Assembly: GCF_001014615.2 (NCBI RefSeq) | Contig: NZ_LBCQ02000004.1 | Location: forward strand, 186,001-250,000 | Length of the DNA: 64,000 nt | Source of the DNA: Aquamicrobium sp. LC103 | Lineage (GTDB): Bacteria; Pseudomonadota; Alphaproteobacteria; Rhizobiales; Rhizobiaceae | Direction of reading: 5' to 3' | Shown here: piece by piece, positions 38,082 to 50,385 of the stretch | How the letters are laid out: the number at the start of each line of letters is the position of its first letter | Position numbering within the stretch: position 1 is the stretch's first letter | The notes under the pieces: generated by a model | The model's database searches: none | Seen by the model: only the letters and a program-made list of their open reading frames with translations | Told to the model about the DNA's origin: nothing | Program-made: the position numbers and the translations under genes

Positions 38082-39245
38082 ATGGCGGTGACGCGCACCT
38101 ATCTCGACTACAATGCAAGTGCTCCGCTTTTGCCGGCGGCGCGCCGGGCAATGCTTGCCGCGCTCGAGATAGACGCCAACCCGTCTTCCGTCCATGCCGA
38201 CGGGCGCGATGCGCGACGGATGATCGAGGATGCGAGGCGCGACGTCGCCGCGCTCTGCGCGGCGAAGCCCGAGCATGTCGTCTTCACTTCCGGCGCGACC
38301 GAGGCCGCTTCCACCCTGCTTACGCCCGATTGGAGGATGGGGCGCGCGCCGCTGCGCGTTTCGCGCCTTCATGTCTCGGCGACGGATCATCCCTGCATTC
38401 GCGGCGGCGGGCGTTTTCCGGCCGATATGGTGGAAACGATCGGGGTCGACGCGAACGGCGTCATCGACCTTGCCGCGCTCGAAGCCGCGCTCGCGCGGCA
38501 CGACAGGCAGGGCGGCCTGCCGATGGTCGCCGTGCACGCGGCCAACAACGAGACCGGCGTGGTCCAGCCGATGCGCGAAATCGCCCGCGCCGCCAAGGCG
38601 GCCGGCGGCATCGCCGTGATCGATGCGGTGCAGGCTGCGGGGAGAGTTTCTCTCGATATTTCAGAGCTTTGTGCCGACTTCCTTATTTTTTCCTCGCACA
38701 AGATCGGCGGACCGAAGGGCGCCGGCGCGATCGTCGGCGCGTCCGACCTGATGATGCCGGTCCCGCTCGTCAGCGGCGGAGGGCAGGAAAAAGGCCACCG
38801 CGCGGGCACGGAGAACCTCGCCGCGATCGCCGGTTTCGGGGCGGCCGCGCGCGAAGCGCTTGCCGCGCTGGAGGAGGCCGGAAGGGTCGCCTCGACGCGT
38901 GCCGTCTTCGAGGATGCGGTGAAGGAATTGGTGCCGGACGCCGAAATTTACGGTGCCGACGCAGAACGGCTTTGCAATACGGTTTTCTTTGCGATACCCG
39001 GCCTCAAGGCCGAGACCGCGCAGATCGCCCTGGATCTCGCCGGGATTTCCCTTTCGGCGGGCTCAGCCTGCTCTTCCGGCAAGGTCGGGCCGAGCCACGT
39101 GCTCAAGGCGATGGGCGTGGTCGACGGCATGGGCGCGTTGCGCGTCTCGATCGGCCGGGATACCGGCGAAGCCGAGCTTTCGGCGTTCCGCGAGGCGCTG
39201 GCCGGCCTTGTCGCGCGGCGCGCCACAAGGACGAGCGCGGCCTGA
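38082..39245 (+). CDS. Class I (IscS/NifS-type) cysteine desulfurase
   Basis: This 387-residue PLP enzyme removes sulfur from cysteine to give a persulfide for Fe-S assembly. It starts YLDYNASAPLLPAARRAML. The PLP lysine is in FSSHKIGGPKGAGAI, and the catalytic cysteine is in SAGSACSSGKVGPSHVLKAMG, a class I loop unlike that of SufS. It is the first gene of the suf cluster (177 bases before sufB), where other alphaproteobacteria often have an Rrf2 regulator as well; none is seen here. Confidence 0.93.
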   Translation: MAVTRTYLDYNASAPLLPAARRAMLAALEIDANPSSVHADGRDARRMIEDARRDVAALCAAKPEHVVFTSGATEAASTLLTPDWRMGRAPLRVSRLHVSATDHPCIRGGGRFPADMVETIGVDANGVIDLAALEAALARHDRQGGLPMVAVHAANNETGVVQPMREIARAAKAAGGIAVIDAVQAAGRVSLDISELCADFLIFSSHKIGGPKGAGAIVGASDLMMPVPLVSGGGQEKGHRAGTENLAAIAGFGAAAREALAALEEAGRVASTRAVFEDAVKELVPDAEIYGADAERLCNTVFFAIPGLKAETAQIALDLAGISLSAGSACSSGKVGPSHVLKAMGVVDGMGALRVSIGRDTGEAELSAFREALAGLVARRATRTSAA

Positions 39246-39422
39246 GGCGGCGACGAAACCCGGACCGCGACGGTCCGGCGAAACTCGTGTCGGAAGGAAT
39301 TGCATCGCTGGTGGTGCAATTTCGCTCCGCACACCTTAAATAGAGCGCATACCGCCTGTAGGCGGCCATATGCGATATCGACAACTGCCGGGCCTTGACC
39401 CCGGCGAGGATGGAGAGCGCCG

Positions 39423-40934
<1,512 letters not shown>

Positions 40935-40964
40935 TCCGAACGCAAATTTTTCAGGAAGAACCAA

Positions 40965-41720
40965 ATGCTTGAAATCAGAAACCTGCACGCCAAGATCGCC
41001 GATACCGACACCGAGATCATCCGCGGCCTGAACCTCACCGTGAAGCAGGGCGAGGTCGCCGCAATCATGGGGCCGAACGGCTCGGGCAAGTCGACGCTTT
41101 CCTACATCCTCGCCGGCCGCGAGGATTACGAGGTGACCGAGGGCGACATCCTCTACAACGGCGAATCCATCCTGGAAATGGACCCGGCCGAGCGCGCCGC
41201 CGCCGGCATCTTCCTCGCCTTCCAGTATCCGATGGAGATACCGGGCGTGGCGACGATGGAGTTTCTCAAGGTCGCGATGAACTCGCAGCGCAAGGCGCGC
41301 GGCGAGGACGAGCTGAAGATTCCCGATCTGCTGAAGCGCGTGAAGGAAGCCGCCGGCGCGCTCAACATCGAGATGGACATGCTCAAGCGCCCGCTGAACG
41401 TCGGCTTCTCCGGCGGCGAGAAGAAGCGCGCGGAAATCCTGCAGATGAAGCTGTTGGAGCCGAAGCTCTGTGTGCTCGACGAGACCGATTCGGGCCTCGA
41501 CATCGACGCGCTCAAGATCGTGTCGGAAGGCGTCAACGCGCTTCGCTCGCCCGACCGCGCGATCGTCGTCATCACGCACTATCAGCGCCTGCTCGAGCAC
41601 ATCGTGCCGGACAGCGTGCACGTGCTCTACAAGGGCCAGGTGATCAAGTCGGGCGACAAGAGCCTCGCGCTCGAGCTCGAGCAGAACGGTTATGCCGGCG
41701 TCATCGACGAGGCGGCGTAG
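40965..41720 (+). CDS. sufC: Fe-S cluster assembly ATPase SufC
   Basis: This 251-residue ABC-type ATPase drives conformational change in SufBC2D. It has Walker A GPNGSGKST, the signature loop GFSGGEKKRAEILQ, Walker B LCVLDETDSGLD, and the switch His in VITHYQ. It lies 30 bases after sufB and 9 bases before sufD, in one operon. Confidence 0.97.
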   Translation: MLEIRNLHAKIADTDTEIIRGLNLTVKQGEVAAIMGPNGSGKSTLSYILAGREDYEVTEGDILYNGESILEMDPAERAAAGIFLAFQYPMEIPGVATMEFLKVAMNSQRKARGEDELKIPDLLKRVKEAAGALNIEMDMLKRPLNVGFSGGEKKRAEILQMKLLEPKLCVLDETDSGLDIDALKIVSEGVNALRSPDRAIVVITHYQRLLEHIVPDSVHVLYKGQVIKSGDKSLALELEQNGYAGVIDEAA

Positions 41721-41729
41721 GGGGTAGCG

Positions 41730-42995
41730 ATGAACATTCATGCGGGCCAGACCCTGACCCCGGCGGAAAACGCGCTCGTCGAGGCATTTGCCGAGCGGCT
41801 TTCCGACCTGCCGGGCGACGCCGAGGTGACCACCCGGCGCGACGACGCCATCGAGGCCTTGAAGATCGGCCTGCCGACGCGGCGGATCGAGGCGTGGCAC
41901 TATACCGACCTTCGCCGTCTTCTGAACTCGGTTCCGGCCTTCGATCCGGCGGCCAAGCCGCAGGCGGTGCGTCCGCTGCTCGAAGGCTCGGCGCTTTATC
42001 GCGTCTTGAACGGCGTCGCGGAAAAGGCGCCGACGCTGGAAGGCGTTGCCAGCGAGCTCTTCCGCGACCGGCTGCTTGCCGGCGATCCCGGCAAGGCGTT
42101 CGCGATCGAGGACGATGCCGATGCGATCGGCACGGTCAACGTCGCCTTCGTTTCCGATGGCCATACGCTGACGATCGCCGACGGCGCGGAGATCGAGGCG
42201 CCGATCGAACTGCAGAACGTTCAGGCCGGCGGCCAGGCGCATACCCGCTTCGCGGTCTCGGCCGGCGCGGGCTCGAAGGCGGTGATCGTCGAGCGCCAGA
42301 CCGGTTCCGGCGATGCGCTGGTCAGTTCCGTCAGCGAACTCGAGGTCGGCGACGGCGCCGAGATCGTGTGGCTGATCCTGCAGGAACAGCCGAAAGGCGC
42401 GACCCAGCTCGGCCAGATCAAGGTGACGATCGGCAAGGACGCCAAGCTGACGCTGTTCCTCATGAACGCCGGCGGCAAGCTGGTGCGCCAGGAAGTGCGC
42501 GTGGTGGCGGCCGGCGAAGGCTCGGATTTCAAGCTGCGCGGAGCGAACCTCCTCGGCGGAGAGACGCATTGCGACGTGACGATGGTTCTCGACCATGCCG
42601 CGCCCGACACGACCTCCACCGAGGTCATCCGCAATGTCGTGCTCGACAAGGCGCGCGGCGTCTTCCAGGGACAGATCCGCGTCGCGGCGATCGCCCAGAA
42701 GACCGATGCGAAGATGGCGTGCAACACGCTTCTTCTTTCGGACGACGGCGAATTCTCGACCAAGCCGGAGCTGGAGATCTTCGCCGACGACGTGGCCTGC
42801 GGCCATGGCGCGACGGTGACCGAGATCAACCATGACCACCTCTTCTACCTGATGGCGCGCGGCGTCGAGGAGAAGCTGGCGCGCGGGCTGCTCGTCAAGG
42901 CCTTCCTCGCCGAAGTGATCGAGGAGCTCGAGGAGGAAAACATCGTCGAGGCGCTGGAAGAGAAACTGACCCAGTGGTTCGCCGCGCACGGGTGA
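41730..42995 (+). CDS. sufD: Fe-S cluster assembly protein SufD
   Basis: This 421-residue SufB paralogue pairs with SufB on the SufC dimer. The conserved ends are RIEAWHYTDLRRLL near the N-terminus and GHGATVTEINHDHLFYLMARGV near the C-terminus; the latter carries the functional histidine. It lies 9 bases after sufC and 70 bases before sufS. Confidence 0.96.
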   Translation: MNIHAGQTLTPAENALVEAFAERLSDLPGDAEVTTRRDDAIEALKIGLPTRRIEAWHYTDLRRLLNSVPAFDPAAKPQAVRPLLEGSALYRVLNGVAEKAPTLEGVASELFRDRLLAGDPGKAFAIEDDADAIGTVNVAFVSDGHTLTIADGAEIEAPIELQNVQAGGQAHTRFAVSAGAGSKAVIVERQTGSGDALVSSVSELEVGDGAEIVWLILQEQPKGATQLGQIKVTIGKDAKLTLFLMNAGGKLVRQEVRVVAAGEGSDFKLRGANLLGGETHCDVTMVLDHAAPDTTSTEVIRNVVLDKARGVFQGQIRVAAIAQKTDAKMACNTLLLSDDGEFSTKPELEIFADDVACGHGATVTEINHDHLFYLMARGVEEKLARGLLVKAFLAEVIEELEEENIVEALEEKLTQWFAAHG

Positions 42996-43065
42996 GTCCG
43001 GCGCGGAGAACCTTTGCCCTCGTCCGGGTCGAAACGGGCTCGAACTGATCGAAAGAGCAACGAAC

Positions 43066-44307
43066 GTGGACCAGTCCGTCGAACAAACCGCCTATGACGT
43101 GGAGGCCATCCGCCGCGACTTTCCGATCCTTTCGCGCGAGGTCTACGGCAAACCGCTGGTCTATCTCGACAACGGCGCGTCGGCGCAGAAGCCGCAGGCC
43201 ATGCTCGACGCGGTCCTGTACGCCTATTCGAACGAATATGCGAACGTGCACCGCGGCCTCCATTTTCTGTCGAACGCCGCGACCGACGCCTATGAGAAAG
43301 CGCGCGAGACCGTGCGCCGCTTCCTCAACGCGGGAAGCGTCGACGAGATCGTCTTCACCAAGTCCACGACCGAGGCGATCAACACGGTCGCCTATGGCTG
43401 GGGCATGCCGAATATCGGCGAGGGCGACGAGATCGTCATCTCGATCATGGAGCACCATTCCAACATCGTTCCCTGGCATTTCATCCGGGAAAGGCAGGGC
43501 GCGAAGCTGGTCTGGGTGCCGGTCGACGACGACGGCGCGTTCCATGTCGAGGAATTCGAGAAGCGGCTGACGGAGCGCACCAAGCTCGTCGCCATCACCC
43601 ACATGTCGAACATGCTCGGAACGGTGACGCCGATCAAGGAGATCGTGCGGATCGCACATGAACGCGGCATCCCCGTGCTCGTCGACGGCAGCCAGGCCGC
43701 CGTCCACATGCCGGTCGACGTGCGCGAGCTCGATTGCGACTTCTACGTCTTCACCGGTCACAAGATGTACGGGCCGTCGGGCATCGGCGTGCTCTACGGC
43801 AAGAAGGCGATGCTCGACGCGATGCGCCCCTTCCAAGGCGGCGGCGAGATGATCGAGGACGTGACCGAGGACAAGGTCACATACAACGAGCCGCCGCACC
43901 GCTTCGAGGCGGGCACGCCGCCGATCGTGCAGGCGATCGGTCTGGGCGCGTCGCTCGAATACATGGAAAAGGTCGGCCGCGAGGCGATCGCCGCGCACGA
44001 GGCGAAGCTTCTCGCCTATGCCCATGAGCGCCTGCGCGGGATCAACTCGCTGCGCATCTTCGGCAACGCGCCCGGCAAGGGCGCGATCGTCTCCTTCGAA
44101 CTGCAGGGCATCCACGCGCATGACGTGTCGATGGTCATCGACCGCGCCGGCGTTGCCGTGCGCGCGGGTACGCATTGCGCGCAGCCCCTGCTCAAGCGTT
44201 TCGGCGTGACCTCGACATGCCGTGCCTCATTCGCCATGTACAACACATTGGGGGAGGTGGACGCGCTGGCGGAGGCGCTGGAAAAGGCACGCAAGTTTTT
44301 CGGATGA
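43066..44307 (+). CDS. sufS: SufS-type (class II) cysteine desulfurase
   Basis: This 413-residue PLP enzyme contains VYLDNGASAQKPQAML and GLHFLSNAATDAYE. The Schiff-base lysine is in FTGHKMYGPSGIG, and the catalytic cysteine in RAGTHCAQPLLKRFG (class II loop). The start is GTG 43066 with AAAGAG upstream. It is the second desulfurase of the cluster. Its stop codon overlaps the next start codon (ATGA). No SufE gene is present, so an alternative sulfur acceptor (SufU-like or SufE elsewhere) must serve. Confidence 0.95.
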   Translation: MDQSVEQTAYDVEAIRRDFPILSREVYGKPLVYLDNGASAQKPQAMLDAVLYAYSNEYANVHRGLHFLSNAATDAYEKARETVRRFLNAGSVDEIVFTKSTTEAINTVAYGWGMPNIGEGDEIVISIMEHHSNIVPWHFIRERQGAKLVWVPVDDDGAFHVEEFEKRLTERTKLVAITHMSNMLGTVTPIKEIVRIAHERGIPVLVDGSQAAVHMPVDVRELDCDFYVFTGHKMYGPSGIGVLYGKKAMLDAMRPFQGGGEMIEDVTEDKVTYNEPPHRFEAGTPPIVQAIGLGASLEYMEKVGREAIAAHEAKLLAYAHERLRGINSLRIFGNAPGKGAIVSFELQGIHAHDVSMVIDRAGVAVRAGTHCAQPLLKRFGVTSTCRASFAMYNTLGEVDALAEALEKARKFFG

Positions 44308-44699
44308 CGGCCATGGATGAAAATATCGGCACTGACGAAGCTCCCGAGATCACCGGGGAAGGCAAGGCCGCTTCCGCCATTCCCGCGGAGGAGCTGGCGC
44401 GGCTGACGGACGACATCATTTCCGCGCTCAAGACGGTCTACGATCCGGAGATACCGGCCGACATCTACGAGCTCGGCCTGATCTACAAGATCGACATCGA
44501 GGACGATCGCTCGGTGAAGATCGACATGACGCTGACGGCGCCGGGCTGCCCGGTGGCGGGTGAAATGCCGGGTTGGGTGCAGAACGCGGTGGGCGCGGTC
44601 GAAGGGGTCTCGGACGTCGACGTGTCGATGGTGTTCGATCCGCCATGGACGCCGGACCGCATGTCGGAGGAAGCGCAGGTCGCGGTCGGATGGTACTGA
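44304..44699 (+). CDS. sufT: SufT/MIP18-type (DUF59) Fe-S maturation protein
   Basis: This 131-residue DUF59 protein contains VYDPEIPADIYELGLIY and LTAPGCPVAGEMP, with the conserved reactive cysteine. SufT proteins help Fe-S cluster maturation or delivery under demand. ATG 44304 overlaps the sufS stop codon (ATGA), so translation is coupled; ATG 44313 is an alternative. It is followed by a minus-strand DUF1236 gene that separates it from sufA. Confidence 0.93.
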   Translation: MTAMDENIGTDEAPEITGEGKAASAIPAEELARLTDDIISALKTVYDPEIPADIYELGLIYKIDIEDDRSVKIDMTLTAPGCPVAGEMPGWVQNAVGAVEGVSDVDVSMVFDPPWTPDRMSEEAQVAVGWY

Positions 44700-44751
44700 C
44701 GAATGGCGGTTCAATCCGCCATCCGTCCCTCAGGGTTTCAACGCGCGCGCC

Positions 44752-45057
44752 TCATTCGATGATATGAACGATCTCGCGCGTCTGGGGATCGACGAGAATC
44801 GTGCGGTTCTCGACCACGACGTAGCCGTACTGGTCGGTGATTTCCGGTACCTCGATCGCGTGGACATCGATGGCGTCGGGCAACACCGACCCCACCGCGA
44901 TCTCGATGTCGGGAGGCGGCGCTATCGGGGCGACTTCGTGGGTGGTGATGTATTCGCGGATCACCGTTTCCTGCTCGGGAGCGACGATGACAGTTTGAGC
45001 CGCAGCGCTTCCCGCCATCAGGAACAGAGCGCAGGCGCTTGCAAGGTGGAGCCTCAT
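44752..45057 (-). CDS. DUF1236 domain-containing periplasmic protein
   Basis: This 101-residue protein has a signal peptide (cleavage after SAAA-QT, residue ~20). A short domain follows with TVIREYITTHEVAP, a Pro-rich hinge, and YVVVENRTILVDPQTREIVHII, typical of DUF1236. Function is unknown. An AAGGAGA ribosome-binding site precedes ATG 45057. It sits in reverse between sufT and sufA, which breaks the operon. Confidence 0.85.
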   Translation of the reverse strand: MRLHLASACALFLMAGSAAAQTVIVAPEQETVIREYITTHEVAPIAPPPDIEIAVGSVLPDAIDVHAIEVPEITDQYGYVVVENRTILVDPQTREIVHIIE

Positions 45058-45235
45058 GAGACATCTCCTTTTTCTCGATGCCTGCCAAACATTGGGGTTG
45101 CGAAAACTGTTCCATCACGAACAATCAACGGCATACACACGAAACAGAGCACCGGCTTGCATCGCGGCCGATTCTTCACCATTTTAGGATAGAAGCATTT
45201 CGCGGGCCTTGAACCCGTCAGGAGTGGAGACAGAC

Positions 45236-45622
45236 ATGGGACGCTTCGCCGTCATCAGCATGACCGACAAGGCCGCCGAACGCGTGCGCGAGATCGTCGC
45301 GACCCGCGAGAGCGCCGCCGGGATACGCCTCGGCATCAAGAAGGGCGGCTGCGCCGGAATGGAATACACGATCGACCTGGTGACGGAGCCCAAGCCTGGC
45401 GACGATCACATCGAGCGTGGCGGCGCCCACGTCTATGTCGCGCCGGAAGCGGCGCTCTTCCTGCTCGGTACCGAGATGGATTTCGAGACGACGACCTTGC
45501 GGACCGGCTTCACCTTCAGGAACCCGAACCAGAGCTCGGCCTGCGGCTGCGGCGAATCGGTGGAACTGAAGCCCGCCGACCTCAAGGCCCTGGCGGATGC
45601 GCGCGCGCAAAGCGCGGCGTAA
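45236..45622 (+). CDS. sufA: SufA/IscA-type A-type Fe-S carrier
   Basis: This 128-residue HesB/IscA fold protein has the three conserved cysteines in GGCAGMEY (first) and SSACGCGES (second and third). It carries newly made clusters to target proteins. AGGAG precedes ATG 45236; a TTG at 45209 would extend it without support. Because of the inserted reverse gene, it must have its own promoter in the 45058-45235 gap. Confidence 0.94.
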   Translation: MGRFAVISMTDKAAERVREIVATRESAAGIRLGIKKGGCAGMEYTIDLVTEPKPGDDHIERGGAHVYVAPEAALFLLGTEMDFETTTLRTGFTFRNPNQSSACGCGESVELKPADLKALADARAQSAA

Positions 45623-45623
45623 T

Positions 45624-46121
45624 CTACTCCATCCACAATCCGCGCTTGCGATGCCAGCCGGCGATCGATTCCTCGGGATATAGGTCGAAGGTCGCATCGC
45701 CCCGGCGGATGTCCGGTTCGACCCAGGACGCCTTGTATTTCAACATCAGATGCACCGTCTCCAGCGCTTTCGGCAATTCGCTGTCGATGGCGGAGGAAAA
45801 CGGGTGGACGAGCTCCGGCCACGTCGGGTCGTAGAGCCACAGGGCGGAGCCACATTCGCGGCAGAAGCGCCGCTCGCCAGTCGAAATCTCGCAATGGGGA
45901 TGCTCGTCGTCGTGGATCGCGGCGCGGTAGAGGCCGAGATCGTCTTCCCCCTCCACCTTCAGCGTGGCGGAATCGGCGGCGAGATTGATCGCATATCCGC
46001 CGCCGCCCTGCTGCTTGCGGCAGATCGAGCAGTAGCAGCGCTGGTAGGGCACGGGCGTATGGCTCATGACCTCGAAACGGACGGCGCCGCAGCGGCAGGA
46101 GCCTTTCAGGAGCATGGGCAT
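45624..46121 (-). CDS. GFA family (Mss4-like fold) protein
   Basis: This 165-residue protein has the zinc-binding pattern CRCGAVRFE, CYCSICRKQQGGG and FCRECGSALW of the glutathione-dependent formaldehyde-activating (GFA) family. Most members have no proven link to formaldehyde, so the family name does not establish the function. Its stop codon is next to that of sufA (convergent). Confidence 0.9.
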   Translation of the reverse strand: MPMLLKGSCRCGAVRFEVMSHTPVPYQRCYCSICRKQQGGGGYAINLAADSATLKVEGEDDLGLYRAAIHDDEHPHCEISTGERRFCRECGSALWLYDPTWPELVHPFSSAIDSELPKALETVHLMLKYKASWVEPDIRRGDATFDLYPEESIAGWHRKRGLWME

Positions 46122-46200
46122 GGCGGCTTTCCTCGGTTTCGTCTTTGACGCAGATTAGCCAAACGGCCAAGGAGCGCCGAAGTTGCAAAGGACCACAGAC

Positions 46201-46524
46201 ATGACGAATGACGACATTGCCGATCTGTTCGCGGGGCTCGGCCCGGTCGCCATCAAGCGGATGTTCGGCGGCAAGGGGATCTATCACCACGGGCTGATCG
46301 TCGCGCTGGAAGTCTCCGGCGAGATATTGCTCAAGGCGGATAGCGAGAGCGCGCCGGAATTCGAGGCAGCCGGCAGCCGGCAGTGGATCTATGAGGGGGG
46401 CAAGGGCAGGGGGCCCGTCGCCATGCCCTATTGGAGCATACCCGACGAGGCCATCGACGACCCCGACGAGATGGCGCTGTGGGCGCGAAAGGCCTACGAA
46501 GCCTCGGTCAGGGCGAGGAAGTGA
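46201..46524 (+). CDS. TfoX/Sxy N-terminal domain protein
   Basis: This 107-residue protein contains VAIKRMFGGKGIYHHGLIVALE and later MPYWSIPDEAIDDPDEMALWARKA, matching the TfoX N-terminal domain. In Haemophilus Sxy/TfoX promotes competence, but short alphaproteobacterial versions have unknown roles. AAGGA precedes ATG 46201. Its stop codon abuts that of the DEAD-box gene. Confidence 0.9.
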   Translation: MTNDDIADLFAGLGPVAIKRMFGGKGIYHHGLIVALEVSGEILLKADSESAPEFEAAGSRQWIYEGGKGRGPVAMPYWSIPDEAIDDPDEMALWARKAYEASVRARK

Positions 46525-48159
<1,635 letters not shown>

Positions 48160-48261
48160 GGCGGCAGGCGTTAAGCCGCGATTAACGCGATGTCAACCTG
48201 ATGCAGCCCGAAAGCAATGCAATAGACGTGATTCAAGGTAAATTTCATGTGCGTATAACAC

Positions 48262-49035
48262 TTAATACCTGAATTGTTCGGCGAGAATGCGCTCGTCCCA
48301 TGAATGACTTGCGTCAAAAAGGATAGTCGCCGTGGACCGGCGCGATTCCCGGACGCTGACGGAAACCACCGATTTCACCTCCGCGTGGTCGGCAACCGCG
48401 TTCACCGGGCGCTTGTCGGCCTCCAATATGTCGAAGCGGACCACCGAGCGGTTGGGAATGAGGGCGCCGCGCCAGCGACGCGGGCGGAACGGGCTGACCG
48501 GCGTCAGCGCGAGCAGGGGGGCGTCGAGCGGCAGGATCGGCCCATGCGCGGAGAGATTGTAGGCGGTGGAGCCGGCGGGCGTCGCCACCATCACGCCGTC
48601 GCAAATCAATTCGTCGAGGCGGACATGGTCGTCGATGGTGATCCTGATCTTCGCCGCCTGGGCGGATTGACGGAACAACGACACCTCGTTGATGGCGCGC
48701 ATGGTCTCGGTCTTGCCGCCGGCGGTCGTCGCCTCAGTCACCAGCGGCCGGATCGTCTCGGGAACGGCTGCGTCGATGCGCTCGCGCAGGCCGACCTCGG
48801 AATATTCGTTCATGAGGAAGCCGACCGTGCCGCGGTTCATGCCGTAGATCTTGCGGCCGCTGTCCATGTGCTCGTGCAGCGTCTGCAGCATGAAGCCGTC
48901 GCCGCCGAGCGCGACGATCGTCCTGGCTTCCTCGATCTGCGACTGGCCGTAGAGCGCGGCGAGCCGCTTGGCCGCCTCGCGCGCGTCGTCATTGTCCGCC
49001 GAAATGAAGGCTATCGCGGAAGAACCGTCCGTCAT
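48262..49035 (-). CDS. nadK: NAD kinase
   Basis: This 257-residue enzyme phosphorylates NAD to NADP. It carries the GGDGFMLQTLH phosphate/metal motif, GMNRGTVGFLMNEY, and ATPAGSTAYNLSAHGPILPL. ATG 49035 is chosen because the family starts here and AAGGGG lies 12 bases upstream. It is the last housekeeping gene before the tRNA-Thr boundary of the accessory region. Confidence 0.95.
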   Translation of the reverse strand: MTDGSSAIAFISADNDDAREAAKRLAALYGQSQIEEARTIVALGGDGFMLQTLHEHMDSGRKIYGMNRGTVGFLMNEYSEVGLRERIDAAVPETIRPLVTEATTAGGKTETMRAINEVSLFRQSAQAAKIRITIDDHVRLDELICDGVMVATPAGSTAYNLSAHGPILPLDAPLLALTPVSPFRPRRWRGALIPNRSVVRFDILEADKRPVNAVADHAEVKSVVSVSVRESRRSTATILFDASHSWDERILAEQFRY

Positions 49036-49181
49036 GTCGAACCGCAGCCCCTTGTCGTGACACGATGATCCTGCGGCCAACGGCCTATCATGCGTCAACC
49101 GGGCTGCATAGGGCCGGATGCGAAACGGCGATCGCCACATTCCGCTTTACTGGCGCGCATTTTGTGATAACCCGACCCCGT

Positions 49182-49257
<76 letters not shown>

Positions 49258-49284
49258 ATTTTCCTGTGCCCGGCCCGGAGACAT

Positions 49285-49378
49285 AGGTAACAGTTTGTAC
49301 CTAAGACATGGGTGACAATCTCGTGCCGAACGGATCGTCGATGATCTGCAGGGTTCTCTGTTCGAGTTCGATGAGTTG
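49285..49378 (-). pseudogene. Remnant of an IS transposase (C-terminus and IS end)
   Basis: On the minus strand 49301-49375 encodes LIELEQRTLQIIDDPFGTRLSPMS-stop. From memory this is the exact type of C-terminus seen in DDE transposases of IS481-like elements. The flanking GGTAACAGTTTGTACC and GACATGGGTGACA bases look like the outer end of such an element. Everything upstream of the transposase tail is lost. It lies ~30 bases after tRNA-Thr, at the left edge of the glycan region, and marks past mobile-element activity. Confidence 0.65.
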
Positions 49379-49463
49379 TCGAGCATGCGAAGCCCTTTCT
49401 CCCGCACGGGGCGGCAATTGATATTTTTGAGGAAGGTAACTAGCCTGCCTATTTGGGACCGCT

Positions 49464-50201
49464 ATGGGGGGGAAGGTGGGTGCCAATTGCAATATCTGCG
49501 GCTCGAACGACTGGGCCGACATGAATGGTCGCAGTGGCGTTCGCTGCGCCTCCTGCAATTCACTGGAGCGGACGAGAGCAATAAAGCTCGTTCTTGATCG
49601 CCTCAATATCCCGAAGCCAGGCGATTATATCCTGCACTTTGCTCCCGAGCGGGGATTGGCGGAATATTTCGCTAGGGTTTCGCCCGGCGGCTATGCTCCA
49701 GTCGACTTTGATCCTTCTCTCTACTCGAAAACAGATGTGACCAAATTCGACCTGACGACCGACGGCGAGTCGTTGCCGTCAGACCATTACGACCTGATCA
49801 TTCACTCGCACGTTTTGGAGCACGTTCCCTGCAACCTCGCGTATGTGTTCCATCATCTATCTCGGGCGCTGAAGGCGACCGGCTATCACATCTTCAGCGT
49901 ACCGCTCATGCGCGGACACTATGACGAATACTTCGGACCTCTGTCGAGTGAGGAGGCCGTTCGGCGCTTCGGCCAGCATGATCATGTTAGACGCTTCGGT
50001 CTAGCAGACATCTCCCGCCATCTCGGCGCAATCGTTCGGATCAATAAGAACTATTCGCTATATGAATACGCTGACGAAGAAACCATTTCCCACCATAATA
50101 TCCCAGCGTCCCAGCGAAGCGGGCTTCACAGCAGCACTGTCTTCGTCACCAGAAAGCAGGACTATTTGCTAGGTGAATACGAACGGCCCGCCGTGTCGTG
50201 A
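49464..50201 (+). CDS. Zinc-ribbon class I SAM-dependent methyltransferase
   Basis: This 245-residue protein has an N-terminal zinc ribbon (C9, C12, C28, C31 in CNICGS...CASCNSLERTR) and a SAM-binding Rossmann domain. That domain contains ILHFAPERGLAEYF and, later, YDLIIHSHVLEHVP. Such enzymes in polysaccharide loci often methylate sugars, but the substrate is unknown here. It is the first gene of the lower-G+C region after tRNA-Thr. Its module order recurs at the C-terminus of the giant glycosyltransferase at 52802-56440. Confidence 0.82.
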   Translation: MGGKVGANCNICGSNDWADMNGRSGVRCASCNSLERTRAIKLVLDRLNIPKPGDYILHFAPERGLAEYFARVSPGGYAPVDFDPSLYSKTDVTKFDLTTDGESLPSDHYDLIIHSHVLEHVPCNLAYVFHHLSRALKATGYHIFSVPLMRGHYDEYFGPLSSEEAVRRFGQHDHVRRFGLADISRHLGAIVRINKNYSLYEYADEETISHHNIPASQRSGLHSSTVFVTRKQDYLLGEYERPAVS

Positions 50202-50385
50202 GATCTTCCGTTTCGGAAGCAATGTCTAAAGGGCGGATGGGTTCATCGCGATTCACTGGCCGCCAGGAGCGAGTAGCTCAATCCACATAAATACCCATCG
50301 GTGCAGTGTGGATTTCCTAACGATTGACATTGCCGGACAGGCCACGGAAAAGGCAGCGCTAGATTAGCTGCATTGAGGAAGAGAG

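Noticed and set aside
48187-48200. TTAA-N7-TCAA resembling a CtrA box upstream of the DEAD-box helicase
   Set aside because: Only one half-site is exact, such matches are frequent in this group, and the gene is not a typical CtrA target.
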